44,050 nucleotides of DNA from positions 14,169 through 58,218 of the forward strand of contig JAHFGW010000006.1 in the NCBI GenBank assembly GCA_023247235.1. The letters run 5' to 3'. How positions within the stretch are numbered: position 1 is the stretch's first letter; each line of letters starts with the position of its first letter. This document shows positions 31,724 through 42,695 of the stretch, one piece after another. Source of the stretch: Candidatus Omnitrophota bacterium (lineage in GTDB: Bacteria; Omnitrophota; Gorgyraeia; Aquiviventales; Aquiviventaceae). A program made the position numbers and the translations under genes. The notes beneath the pieces were generated by a model. That model was not told where the DNA came from. It made no database searches and saw nothing but the letters and a program-made list of their open reading frames with translations.

Positions 31724-32401
31724 ATGGCCCGCTCCGGGCGCGCGATGAATCCCGGCTCCTACCGCTGCGTGAAGGCGTGCGCCGGGCTGTTCTTGCGGGT
31801 GGGGTTTCGGTTGCGGGTCCGAGGCGCCGAATACATGCCGCGCACCGGCGGCGTCCTGGTGGCCGCCAATCATGTCAGCTACCTGGATCCGCTTGTGGTC
31901 GGCGTCGCCTGCCCGCGGCCGCTGACGTTCATGGCGCGATCGACGTTGTGGCGCAGCCCGTTCATGCATCTGTTCCTCTGGCAGATGGGGGTCATTCCGA
32001 TTATGCGATCGGAAGGCGATGTGGCCGCCGTCCGCGAGGCCATCCGCCGGCTGCGGGCCGGGGAAGCGCTGGCGATCTTTCCCGAGGGCGCGCGGCAATG
32101 GACGCCGACGCTGGGCGACGTCAAGCGGGGCGTCGGGCTGCTCGCCATCGCCGGCCAAGTGCCGGTCGTGCCGGCGATCGTGCGCGGGACCTACGACGCG
32201 CTGCCTCGAGGCAGCGGCTGGCTTCGTCGGGCCAAAATTCAAGTTGCGTTCGGACCGCAAATTGCGTACACTGAGTCCCGTTTTACAGCCGACCAGCCCA
32301 AGGGCGAACCGTCCACGGAACTGGCCGCCCGCCATGAGGCGCTGGCCGAAGCGGTGACACAACGCTGGCGCCAGTTGCAGGATGAGCTCAGCCACGAATG
32401 A
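31724..32401 (+). CDS. plsC: 1-acyl-sn-glycerol-3-phosphate acyltransferase
   Basis: Acylates lysophosphatidic acid to phosphatidic acid, the substrate of CdsA; peripheral inner-membrane enzyme. The protein has 225 residues with the HX4D motif NHVSYLD (His50, Asp55), FPEGAR at 119-124 (usually FPEGTRS) and VPAIVRGTYDALP. A second in-frame ATG at 31745 is possible. GAGG at 31709-31712, 11 nt before the first ATG, is a loosely spaced ribosome site. It lies between cmk and rpsA, and its 3' end overlaps an alternative rpsA start. Confidence 0.92.
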   Translation: MARSGRAMNPGSYRCVKACAGLFLRVGFRLRVRGAEYMPRTGGVLVAANHVSYLDPLVVGVACPRPLTFMARSTLWRSPFMHLFLWQMGVIPIMRSEGDVAAVREAIRRLRAGEALAIFPEGARQWTPTLGDVKRGVGLLAIAGQVPVVPAIVRGTYDALPRGSGWLRRAKIQVAFGPQIAYTESRFTADQPKGEPSTELAARHEALAEAVTQRWRQLQDELSHE

Positions 32402-32411
32402 CCCACAGAAG

Positions 32412-33998
32412 ATGACTACGGCTACCGAACCCTCCGTGAGCCTGGAAGACCTCTATCTCCAGAGCCTGCGGGGCATTAACGAAGGCGAGATCGTCAAAGG
32501 CCAGATCATCGCCATTTCCCCCAAGGACGTCCTGATCGACATCGGCTACAAGTCCGAAGGCTCCATCGGCTTGTATGAGTTCGGCGATCCCAAGGCCCTG
32601 AAAGTCGGCGATGAGGTCGATGTGCTCGTAGAGAGCATTGAGGATGAGCATGGCACCGTGGTCCTCTCCAAGCATAAGGCCGACCGCCAGAAGGGCTGGG
32701 AGCGGATCATCAATAACTATAAGGAAGGGGACATCATTGAGGGCCGCCCAACGCGCAAGGTGAAGGGCGGCCTCATGGTGGATATCGGCATTGAAGCCTT
32801 CATGCCGGCGTCGCTGGCCTCCTTCAAAGGCTACGCCAGCCTGGACAGCCTGGTCGGCCAGCAGCTCAAGTTCATCATCCTGAAGATCAGCCGCGCGCGC
32901 AAGAACATCGTCGTCTCCCACCGCGACTACCTCGTGCGAGAGAAGGACCAGCAGCGCCAGAAGCTCATCGAATCGCTGACGATCGGCGAGCGCCGGCGCG
33001 GCACCGTGAAGAATCTCACGGACTTCGGCGCCTTCATCGATTTGGGCGGGGTGGACGCCCTCCTGCACATCGGAGACATCTCTTGGGGCCGGATCGGGCA
33101 TCCCTCGGACGTCCTCAGCGTCGGGCAGACGCTGGACGTGGTGGTCCTGGCGGTCGATCGCCAGGCGAACAAAGTCTCGTTGGGCCTGAAGCAGCTCCTG
33201 CCCAGCCCCTGGGAGCATGCGGCCGCCAAGTATCCGGTCGGCAACCGGATCAAGGGCCGCGTGGTCAACCTGGTGCCCTACGGCGCATTCGTCGAGGTCG
33301 AGCCGGGAATCGAAGGGCTGGTCCACATCTCGGAGCTGTCCTGGTCCAAGCGGATCAACCATCCGTCCGAGATGCTGCAGGTGGAGCAGGAGATCGAAGC
33401 CGTGGTCCTCTCGGTCGATCCCAAGAACCAACGGCTGTCGCTGGGCGTCCGGCAGGCGGCTGGCGATCCCTGGGAGCATGCCGTGCAGAAATACCAGCCC
33501 GGCGCGAAAGTCGTGGGCCGGGTCCGCCAGCTCACCGATTATGGGGCCTTTATCGAGCTGGAAGACGGGATCGAGGGCATGCTGCACAACGCCGACATTT
33601 CCTGGACCCGCAAGATCAACCACCCCTCCGAAGTCCTGCGCCGCGGCCGCATGGTTGATCTCATCGTGCTGACCTGTGAGGCGGAGAACCACCGCATCAC
33701 GCTCGGTATGAAGCAACTCATGCCGGATCCCTGGGCCCAGCTGGTCCAACAGTTCTCGCTCGGTTCCACCGTGGAGGGCACGATCACGAAGGTGGCGGGA
33801 TTCGGCCTCTTCGTGGAGATCGCGGCCGACGTGGAGGGCCTCATGCACCTGTCCGAGCTGGAATTGGCGCCGGAGGAGCGGCTGGAGCAGCGCTACCATG
33901 TCGGCGACAAGATTCGCGCGCAGGTCATCAAGCTCGATGAGGTCGAGCGCAAAATCGGCCTCAGCAACAAGAACCTGCCGCCTCTTACCGCATCCTAA
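32412..33998 (+). CDS. rpsA: 30S ribosomal protein S1 (six S1 domains)
   Basis: RNA-binding protein that helps load mRNAs, especially those without strong Shine-Dalgarno sequences, onto the ribosome. From the ATG at 32412 it has 528 residues and six S1 repeats: EGEIVKGQIIAI, EGDIIEGRPTRKV, IGERRRGTVKNL, VGNRIKGRVVNL, PGAKVVGRVRQL and LGSTVEGTITKV begin them. The full set of six, as in E. coli, is relevant because many genes in this window lack a ribosome site. An in-frame ATG at 32382 overlaps plsC and would add 10 residues. Repeats 3 to 6 are the most similar to each other. Confidence 0.95.
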   Translation: MTTATEPSVSLEDLYLQSLRGINEGEIVKGQIIAISPKDVLIDIGYKSEGSIGLYEFGDPKALKVGDEVDVLVESIEDEHGTVVLSKHKADRQKGWERIINNYKEGDIIEGRPTRKVKGGLMVDIGIEAFMPASLASFKGYASLDSLVGQQLKFIILKISRARKNIVVSHRDYLVREKDQQRQKLIESLTIGERRRGTVKNLTDFGAFIDLGGVDALLHIGDISWGRIGHPSDVLSVGQTLDVVVLAVDRQANKVSLGLKQLLPSPWEHAAAKYPVGNRIKGRVVNLVPYGAFVEVEPGIEGLVHISELSWSKRINHPSEMLQVEQEIEAVVLSVDPKNQRLSLGVRQAAGDPWEHAVQKYQPGAKVVGRVRQLTDYGAFIELEDGIEGMLHNADISWTRKINHPSEVLRRGRMVDLIVLTCEAENHRITLGMKQLMPDPWAQLVQQFSLGSTVEGTITKVAGFGLFVEIAADVEGLMHLSELELAPEERLEQRYHVGDKIRAQVIKLDEVERKIGLSNKNLPPLTAS

Positions 33999-34054
33999 GC
34001 GTTTGCCGCGGACGCCCGCGTCATCACGACCTCAGGGCTGTGGACCTGCACCCC

Positions 34055-35326
34055 ATGACCGCTCCCACACCGCTTGACGTGATCCGCCGCGGCGCCGTGG
34101 ACATCCTGGCCGAGGACGATCTGCGCGCCAAGCTCGCCTTGCGCCGGCCCCTGATCGTGAAGGCGGGTTTCGATCCCACTGCGCCGGACCTGCATTTGGG
34201 CCACACCGTCCTGCTGCGCAAGCTCCGCCACTTCCAAGACCTCGGCCACAAGGTCGTGTTCGTCATCGGCGACGCGACGGGCCTGGTGGGCGATCCCTCC
34301 GGCATGTCGCAGACGCGCCCGGTCCTGACCTGGGATGAAGTGCGGGCCAACGCGGCCAGCTACACGCAGCAAGCCAAGCGCATCCTTCGCATGGAGCGCG
34401 AGGTCTTCGAAGTCCGCTACAACAGCGAGTGGTTCCTGGGCCGCAGTCCGCAGCTGCGCAGCGCGGGGCTGGAGCTCTTTGATTTCAACAAGCTGGTGGC
34501 CTTGGCCTCGAAGATCACCGTGGCGCGGCTGACCGAGCGCGACGATTTCGCCACGCGGCTCAAGACGGGCCGGCCGATCACGTTCTTGGAGCTGTTCTAC
34601 CCGCTCATGCAGGCGTATGATTCCGTGAAGATCGCCGAGCAGTACGGCCAGTGCGACGTCGAGCTGGGCGGCACGGACCAAACGTTCAATCTCTTGCTGG
34701 GACGCGACCTGCTGCGGGAGTACGGCCATCCCCCGCAGGTGGTGCTGACCATGCCGCTGTTGGAAGGCACCGAGGGCGTGCAGAAGATGTCGAAGTCGCT
34801 CAAGAACCAGATCGGCATCGAAGAGCCGCCGGGGGACATGTTCGGCAAGCTCATGTCCGTTCCCGACTCGGTCCTCGTGAAATATTTCACCTTGCTCACC
34901 GACGTCAGCGAGGAGCGCTTGAAGGGGATCGAGCACGGGCTGAAGACTCGCAAGGTGAACCCGCGCGACATCAAGGTGGAGCTGGCCGCCGAGGTGGTGA
35001 CGCGCTACCACAGCGCCGAAGCCGCCCAGCAGGCCCGCGAAGAGTTTGCGCGCGTCTTTTCCAAGCGCGAGCAACCCAGCGAGATGGAAGAGCTGCCGCT
35101 GCCCGCGCCCGATCAAGCCGGCCAGGTTGATCTCATCGCGCTCTTGCTCGGTGCCAAGCTCGCGCCGAGCAGGAACGAGGCGCGCCGACTCGTGCAGCAG
35201 GGCGGGGTGAAGCTGAATGGCACCCCGGTCCGCGGCGTTACCCTGCCATACGCCCACGCCCAGGGCGCCGTCTTGCAAGTCGGGCCCCGCCGCTTTCGCA
35301 AACTCGTCGGAGCGAAAGGCGCTTGA
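34055..35326 (+). CDS. tyrS: Tyrosyl-tRNA synthetase
   Basis: Charges tRNA-Tyr; class I. From the ATG at 34055 it has 423 residues. HLGH is at 47-50, KMSKS at 244-248, and the tyrosine pocket block ELGGTDQTFNLLLGRDL is clear. A C-terminal S4 domain (LLGAKLAPSRNEARRLV) binds tRNA. An in-frame GTG at 34040 would add five residues. No ribosome site is evident. It starts 56 nt after rpsA without a visible promoter. Its stop codon (35324-35326) lies inside the -35 box of the rRNA promoter. Confidence 0.95.
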   Translation: MTAPTPLDVIRRGAVDILAEDDLRAKLALRRPLIVKAGFDPTAPDLHLGHTVLLRKLRHFQDLGHKVVFVIGDATGLVGDPSGMSQTRPVLTWDEVRANAASYTQQAKRILRMEREVFEVRYNSEWFLGRSPQLRSAGLELFDFNKLVALASKITVARLTERDDFATRLKTGRPITFLELFYPLMQAYDSVKIAEQYGQCDVELGGTDQTFNLLLGRDLLREYGHPPQVVLTMPLLEGTEGVQKMSKSLKNQIGIEEPPGDMFGKLMSVPDSVLVKYFTLLTDVSEERLKGIEHGLKTRKVNPRDIKVELAAEVVTRYHSAEAAQQAREEFARVFSKREQPSEMEELPLPAPDQAGQVDLIALLLGAKLAPSRNEARRLVQQGGVKLNGTPVRGVTLPYAHAQGAVLQVGPRRFRKLVGAKGA

Positions 35327-35351
35327 CAGGTCAATATTCCGGTGTTACGAT
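35323..35351 (+). promoter_or_regulatory. rRNA operon promoter
   Basis: Consensus TTGACA (35323-35328), a 17-bp spacer and TACGAT (35346-35351), about 240 bp before 16S. The -35 box overlaps the tyrS stop codon. It is the best promoter-like sequence upstream of the operon. Confidence 0.75.
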
Positions 35352-35421
35352 CACGGATGGTGGTGGATTCGTGACACACACCTGCCGGATTTGACAAGGA
35401 CGTTCCAGCCGACTTCTTTTT

Positions 35422-35472
35422 TTGCAGGAAAGAGAGCGCCTGAGAAGAAGGCGCTCTTTTTGTATCCTGCAA
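35422..35472 (+). terminator. Terminator-like hairpin in the rRNA leader
   Basis: Inner stem AGAGCGCC (35433-35440) with GGCGCTCT (35450-35457), a 9-nt loop, then TTTTT to 35461. An outer stem TTGCAGGA (35422-35429) with TCCTGCAA (35465-35472) encloses it. It lies between the rRNA promoter and boxA, so it could end tyrS readthrough or attenuate rRNA transcription; the outer stem, if formed, would tie up the U-run. Confidence 0.65.
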
Positions 35473-35476
35473 CGCC

Positions 35477-35489
35477 TGCTCTTTGACAA
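35477..35489 (+). promoter_or_regulatory. boxA antitermination site, rRNA leader
   Basis: TGCTCTTTGACAA closely matches the bacterial rRNA boxA (TGCTCTTTAACAA in E. coli), the RNA site for NusB-S10 antitermination. It lies 16 nt after the terminator-like hairpin and overlaps the start of the 16S processing stem. Confidence 0.8.
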
Positions 35490-35517
35490 TTTGAGACGTT
35501 GCTGTCTGCCCCAGTCG
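35485..35517 (+). other. 16S processing stem, 5' strand (pairs with 37187-37220)
   Basis: Bases 35485-35510 are complementary to 37195-37220 over 26 positions with only two G-U pairs. After one bulged base (37194) the pairing continues as 35511-35517 with 37187-37193. This about 33-bp helix encloses 16S rRNA and is the expected RNase III substrate. Confidence 0.85.
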
Positions 35518-35591
35518 ATTTCTGTAAGGTTCACGGGTCAGCTAGCCTCAACAGTTCAGCCGGGGCCTTCGGGGCCCGGATGAGGAGTCTG

Positions 35592-37160
<1,569 letters not shown>

Positions 37161-37186
37161 TCTGGAGAATATCCGTGACCTTTGAG

Positions 37187-37220
37187 CGACTGGTGGCAGG
37201 CAGCAACGTCTTAAATTGTC
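37187..37220 (+). other. 16S processing stem, 3' strand
   Basis: Complement of 35485-35517, located 26 nt after the 16S 3' end. The two strands differ by compensating G-U pairs, which supports a functional helix. Confidence 0.85.
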
Positions 37221-37234
37221 TGAGTCGAACCATT

Positions 37235-37320
37235 GATCCTTCGACTCGCTCGGCCTACGGCCTCGCTCGCTCAGGATCAATCCCGAGCGAGTCCCGCGGA
37301 GCGGGACGAGTCGAGGGATT
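37235..37320. repeat. CTTCGACTCG repeat, copy 3, in the 16S-23S spacer
   Basis: Bounded on the left by GATCC. The first half is CTTCGACTCG, an insert with hairpin GGCC-TAC-GGCC, then CTCGCTCAGGATC. The second half is CCCGAGCG, a hairpin GTCCCGC-GGA-GCGGGAC, then GAGTCGAGGG. The halves are inverted partners, so the whole can fold into a branched palindrome. Related to the copies at 13671-13758 but with different central inserts. The rest of the spacer 37321-37478 holds a promoter-like sequence and no gene. Confidence 0.8.
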
Positions 37321-37347
37321 GACAAGGAGCGGCGGGGTCCATAGAAT
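37319..37347 (+). promoter_or_regulatory. Promoter-like sequence inside the 16S-23S spacer
   Basis: TTGACA (37319-37324), exactly 17 bp, then TAGAAT (37342-37347). The -35 box begins on the last bases of the CTTCGACTCG repeat. If active it would transcribe the two tRNAs, 23S and 5S without 16S. Confidence 0.6.
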
Positions 37348-37478
37348 GCAAGAGCGCTAGGGCCCTCCTCGACGACGTCAGCGAGAACTGACCGGTGTGA
37401 GGAGTCAACGGAGAAGCGAGCACGTGCCGATCCGTTTTTTGTTTTCTCTTGCGCCGCCAAATGTCGGAAGCCCGCCGC

Positions 37479-37551
37479 GGGCCGATAGCTCAGTGAGCAG
37501 AGCACCGTGCTGATAACGCGGGGGTCAGTGGTGCAATTCCACTTCGGCCCA
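37479..37551 (+). tRNA. tRNA-Ile (GAU)
   Basis: Acceptor arms GGGCCGA (37479-37485) and TCGGCCC (37544-37550) with discriminator A. The anticodon stem CCGTG/CGCGG closes the loop CTGATAA, anticodon GAT. The T-arm contains TTC-type loop GTGCAATTCCAC. No CCA is encoded after the discriminator, unlike the neighbouring tRNA-Ala. Position in the rRNA spacer is the usual one for tRNA-Ile(GAU). Confidence 0.95.
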
Positions 37552-37631
37552 GTGCTTGATCAGGTCGGTCACAGGTGCCGTGCGCCGATTCGGGCTTTCG
37601 GCCGAGGCGCTTGCACCCGTCAACGGCTGCT

Positions 37632-37643
37632 TGCTCTTTGATG
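37632..37643 (+). promoter_or_regulatory. boxA-like site between the two tRNAs
   Basis: TGCTCTTTGATG matches the boxA core TGCTCTTTGA. It stands in the 126-nt gap between tRNA-Ile and tRNA-Ala, in addition to the leader copy and the one before 23S. Confidence 0.5.
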
Positions 37644-37677
37644 TACGAACCGCTCGACCAGATCGCTGGACAGTCAT

Positions 37678-37753
37678 GGGCCTGTAGCTCAGCTGGGAGA
37701 GCGCCTGCTTTGCACGCAGGAGGTCAGCGGTTCGATCCCGCTCAGGTCCACCA
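37678..37753 (+). tRNA. tRNA-Ala (UGC)
   Basis: Acceptor arms GGGCCTG (37678-37684) and CAGGTCC (37743-37749, one G-U pair), discriminator A, and encoded CCA (37751-37753). The anticodon stem CCTGC/GCAGG closes the loop TTTGCAC, anticodon TGC. The D-arm contains TAGCTCAGCTGGGAGAGC and the T-loop TTCGATC. Confidence 0.97.
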
Positions 37754-37836
37754 GTTTGCCTCTTGTCTGTGGACATCTGAGTAAGCGGACAGACCCCTTG
37801 CTCCCGCTCCTGGCGCAAGACGCCACGGGCAGGTCC

Positions 37837-37848
37837 GTTCTTTGACAA
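37837..37848 (+). promoter_or_regulatory. boxA-like site before 23S rRNA
   Basis: GTTCTTTGACAA resembles the spacer boxA of other bacterial rRNA operons and overlaps the 5' edge of the 23S processing stem, as the leader boxA does for 16S. Confidence 0.65.
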
Positions 37849-37865
37849 CTGCATGGTTTCGCCGA
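37846..37865 (+). other. 23S processing stem, 5' strand (pairs with 40905-40924)
   Basis: Twenty consecutive bases (CAACTGCATGG onward) pair with 40905-40924 with a single G-U pair, enclosing 23S rRNA. Expected RNase III site. Confidence 0.85.
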
Positions 37866-37879
37866 GGATTCACACGTGT

Positions 37880-40880
<3,001 letters not shown>

Positions 40881-40904
40881 ACTTGGCTTCATCTGTGAAA
40901 GATT

Positions 40905-40924
40905 TCGGCGAGACCATGCAGTTG
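40905..40924 (+). other. 23S processing stem, 3' strand
   Basis: Complement of 37846-37865, 24 nt after the 23S 3' end and before 5S. Confidence 0.85.
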
Positions 40925-40940
40925 CCAGTTTGACAAGAAA

Positions 40941-41060
40941 CGCCCGGTGACCATACTGAGGGGGCCACACCCGAGCCCATTCCGAATTCGGTCGTTAAGC
41001 CCCTCAAGGCCAATGGTAGTGATTCCGCAAGGGATCGCGAGAGTAGGTAGTCGCCGGGCT
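40941..41060 (+). rRNA. rrf: 5S ribosomal RNA
   Basis: About 120 nt. Terminal helix GCCCGG (40942-40947) with CCGGGC (41054-41059); conserved CCGAGCCCATTCCGAATTCGG, AATGGTAGTG and GCGAGAGTAGG segments. It is the last gene of the rRNA operon. Confidence 0.95.
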
Positions 41061-41067
41061 TTTTCTT
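41054..41067 (+). terminator. Probable rRNA operon terminator
   Basis: The 3' strand of the 5S terminal helix, CCGGGC, runs directly into TTTTTCTT. The GC-rich helix plus U-run can act as an intrinsic terminator for the operon. Confidence 0.55.
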
Positions 41068-41070
41068 TGT

Positions 41071-41200
41071 GCGGGCGGCAGCGAGCCGCGTTCGCGGATC
41101 GCTCGCGCGCCCCGGCGTGGCGCGCTTCGCTCGGCGGATTTTGGCGCTCGTCCCTAACCGGCAAGCCATAGGGAGTCCGTGCCCGCGCCAAAATCCGAAC
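41071..41200. repeat. Cluster of inverted repeats after 5S
   Basis: Contains hairpins GCGAGC (41081-41086) with GCTCGC (41101-41106), GCGCGCC (41105-41111) with GGCGCGC (41119-41125), and the 13-bp pair CGGATTTTGGCGC (41135-41147) with its complement (41185-41197). An outer pair GCGGGC (41071) and GCCCGC (41181) brackets most of it. No gene is visible in 41068-41412; open frames here are caused by GC-rich repeat sequence. Confidence 0.7.
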
Positions 41201-41345
41201 GTCCGCTCCACGCAGCTCGCTACCGCCCTTTGGTGCCATGGGTGTTCATAAATCGGAACATGCGGCTCCGCGCATCCCATGCCACCCGCTGGGAGAGAAT
41301 GCGTAAAATCCGAACGTCCGCTGCACGCAGCTCGCTACCGCCCTT
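41190..41345 (+). repeat. 41-bp direct repeat, two copies 115 bp apart
   Basis: Bases 41190-41230 and 41305-41345 (beginning AAAATCCGAACGTCCGCT) are identical except for one C/G difference. Sequence beyond each copy is only loosely similar, so this may be a decayed tandem duplication of a ~115-bp unit. The first copy also supplies the right arm of the inverted repeat ending at 41197. Confidence 0.9.
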
Positions 41346-41412
41346 CCTGATGGCCACTCCAACTCCGAGCGTACGGCTTGGCACATGCCCTGCCGCGCGT
41401 GAGGATCACGCC

Positions 41413-41544
41413 ATGAAGCCGCTGTGGCTGGTGGCGGGGTGCGTGCTCCTGGCAGTCTGCGGAGCGGGGTGCGCGAAAGACAAGCTGGAGAAGCGCGGCT
41501 TTGAGATGAAGGGCACGAAGGTCATGCGCGTCTTCAAGTTCTGA
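41413..41544 (+). CDS. Very small lipoprotein, function unknown
   Basis: A 43-residue frame. The N-terminus MKPLWLVAGCVLLAVCGAGC is a compact lipoprotein signal with lipobox ending in Cys20; the mature part is only about 24 residues and rich in Lys. The ATG at 41413 is preceded by GAGGA, which sits in the loop of a 6-bp hairpin (GCGTGA 41397-41402 with TCACGC 41406-41411), so ribosome access could be affected by structure. Entericidin-like small lipoproteins have similar size, but I see no specific similarity. The next gene starts 5 nt after its stop. Coding status rests on the signal and ribosome site alone. Confidence 0.65.
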   Translation: MKPLWLVAGCVLLAVCGAGCAKDKLEKRGFEMKGTKVMRVFKF

Positions 41545-41549
41545 GCGGC

Positions 41550-41936
41550 ATGGGCATGACTCGGTGGCAAGGGAGAGGATTACAGGCAGGCCTCTTGGCG
41601 GGCTTGCTGGTGGGTCTTAACGCGCAGGCCTCGGCGTGGTTTGACGAAGTCGATGCGTACGTCCGAACGCTGAACAGCCCGGTGGCCAAGCACGCGCTGG
41701 GCGTCACGGACATCCGCCGGCCCTTGCGCATCGCCAATCGCCTGGAGGTCACGTTCGACCAGGACACCTCTCCGACGGAGCGGGCCCGTATCCTCACGCA
41801 GCTTGCGAGCGACTTTGTGGCCGTACTGTTCCGCCGCGAGGGCATCCGGATCGCCAGCGTCGTTGAGCGCAGCGCCGCCGGGGTCATTGTCCACCGCGTG
41901 AACGCCCGCGTCCCAGGACCCGCCGAGTCGTGCTAG
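41550..41936 (+). CDS. Exported protein of unknown function
   Basis: A 128-residue protein (126 from the second ATG at 41556). Residues 1-29 form a signal peptide with hydrophobic core LLAGLLVGL and cleavage site likely after QASA. The mature domain (FDEVDAYVRTLNSP to the end) is mixed alpha/beta with no cysteine pair and no motif I recognise; a single Cys ends the protein. It follows the tiny lipoprotein by 5 nt and precedes a PLD-family lipoprotein, so the three may form a small envelope operon. No function can be assigned. Confidence 0.7.
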   Translation: MGMTRWQGRGLQAGLLAGLLVGLNAQASAWFDEVDAYVRTLNSPVAKHALGVTDIRRPLRIANRLEVTFDQDTSPTERARILTQLASDFVAVLFRREGIRIASVVERSAAGVIVHRVNARVPGPAESC

Positions 41937-41964
41937 TTCCCTCGCCACGTTGATCCCAGGCTCC

Positions 41965-42498
41965 ATGGTGTTTCGTCCGCTCACCCTTGCGCTTGCGCTT
42001 GCGCTCTCGGGATGCGCGGTGCCGGCGGCGACCGGACCGCAGCCCAGCTACGCGGCCTACTTCTCTCCAGGCGGAGGCTGCACGGCCCAGATCGTTGACG
42101 CCATCCGGGCGGCCCAGCGCTCCATCTTGGTCCAGGCCTACTCGTTCACGTCGGAGCCGATCGCGCAGGCGCTCCTTGAGGCGACACGGCGGGGCGTGGA
42201 GGTGAGCATCATCGTGGACAAGAGCCAGCTGAAGGAACGCTACACCGTGGCGGACGATCTCATGCAGCAGGGGATCCTGGTCCTGGTCGACAGCGCGCAC
42301 GCCATCGCGCACGACAAGGTGATGGTGATCGACGGGGACACCGTCCTGACAGGCTCGTTCAACTTTACGAGATCCGCGGAGGAGCGCAACGCCGAAAATC
42401 TCCTCGTGGCCAAGGACCGGGCGCTGGCGAACCGCTATGCCAGCAATTGGCAGGCGCATCGGCGCCATGCCAAGCCCTATGCGACGGTGTGGCCATGA
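41965..42498 (+). CDS. PLD-family lipoprotein with one HKD motif (possible nuclease)
   Basis: A 177-residue protein. The signal peptide ends in ALSGC, a lipobox. The rest is a single phospholipase D fold with one HKD motif, HDKVMVID, followed by GSFNFTRSAEERNAEN, the arrangement of the dimeric Nuc-type endonucleases rather than two-motif phospholipases. It should act outside the cytoplasm. Substrate (DNA or lipid) is uncertain. The ATG at 41965 is preferred over the TTG at 41950 because it gives a standard signal peptide; the ribosome site is weak (AGG). Confidence 0.85.
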   Translation: MVFRPLTLALALALSGCAVPAATGPQPSYAAYFSPGGGCTAQIVDAIRAAQRSILVQAYSFTSEPIAQALLEATRRGVEVSIIVDKSQLKERYTVADDLMQQGILVLVDSAHAIAHDKVMVIDGDTVLTGSFNFTRSAEERNAENLLVAKDRALANRYASNWQAHRRHAKPYATVWP

Positions 42499-42517
42499 GC
42501 CGGCGCTGCGGAAGGGA

Positions 42518-42631
42518 CTAGGAGCGGGCGGAGAGGCCGAGCCACAAGAGGATCCCGGCCCCCAGGATGAGGAGCGGCACCTCGACACGCTTGGGGTACA
42601 GGTCGCTCAGCGCTTGCTTGCGCGCAGCCAT
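42518..42631 (-). CDS. Possible 37-residue membrane protein on the minus strand
   Basis: On the minus strand from ATG at 42631 to TAG at 42518-42520, the frame encodes a short basic N-terminus (MAARKQALSDLYPKRVE) and then a single hydrophobic helix (VPLLILGAGILLWLGLSA). The composition looks like a real one-helix protein and it fills the otherwise empty gap between the PLD gene and the LOG gene. There is no ribosome site upstream, and it would be the only minus-strand gene in the window. It could be chance. Confidence 0.4.
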   Translation of the reverse strand: MAARKQALSDLYPKRVEVPLLILGAGILLWLGLSARS

Positions 42632-42679
42632 GGTGGCGAAGTCGTCGGTATCCTTATAGCACCCACCGCATGAACCGTC

Positions 42680-42685
42680 TACAAT
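42680..42685 (+). promoter_or_regulatory. Possible -10 box for the LOG-family gene
   Basis: TACAAT ends 10 nt before the ATG at 42696. No convincing -35 box lies 16-18 bp upstream. If real, the mRNA would be nearly leaderless, consistent with the absence of a ribosome site. Confidence 0.35.
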
Positions 42686-42695
42686 AGATCATACG

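Noticed and set aside
35391-35420. Second TTGACA at 35391 as an additional rRNA promoter
   Set aside because: The expected -10 position reads TTCTTT; no match within the allowed spacing.
40930-40956. TTGACA before 5S as a promoter
   Set aside because: No acceptable -10 box at 16-18 bp; the sequence there is conserved 5S rRNA.
41179-41412. Longer frame upstream of the tiny lipoprotein
   Set aside because: It translates the direct repeats and has no ribosome site; the lipoprotein signal begins at 41413.
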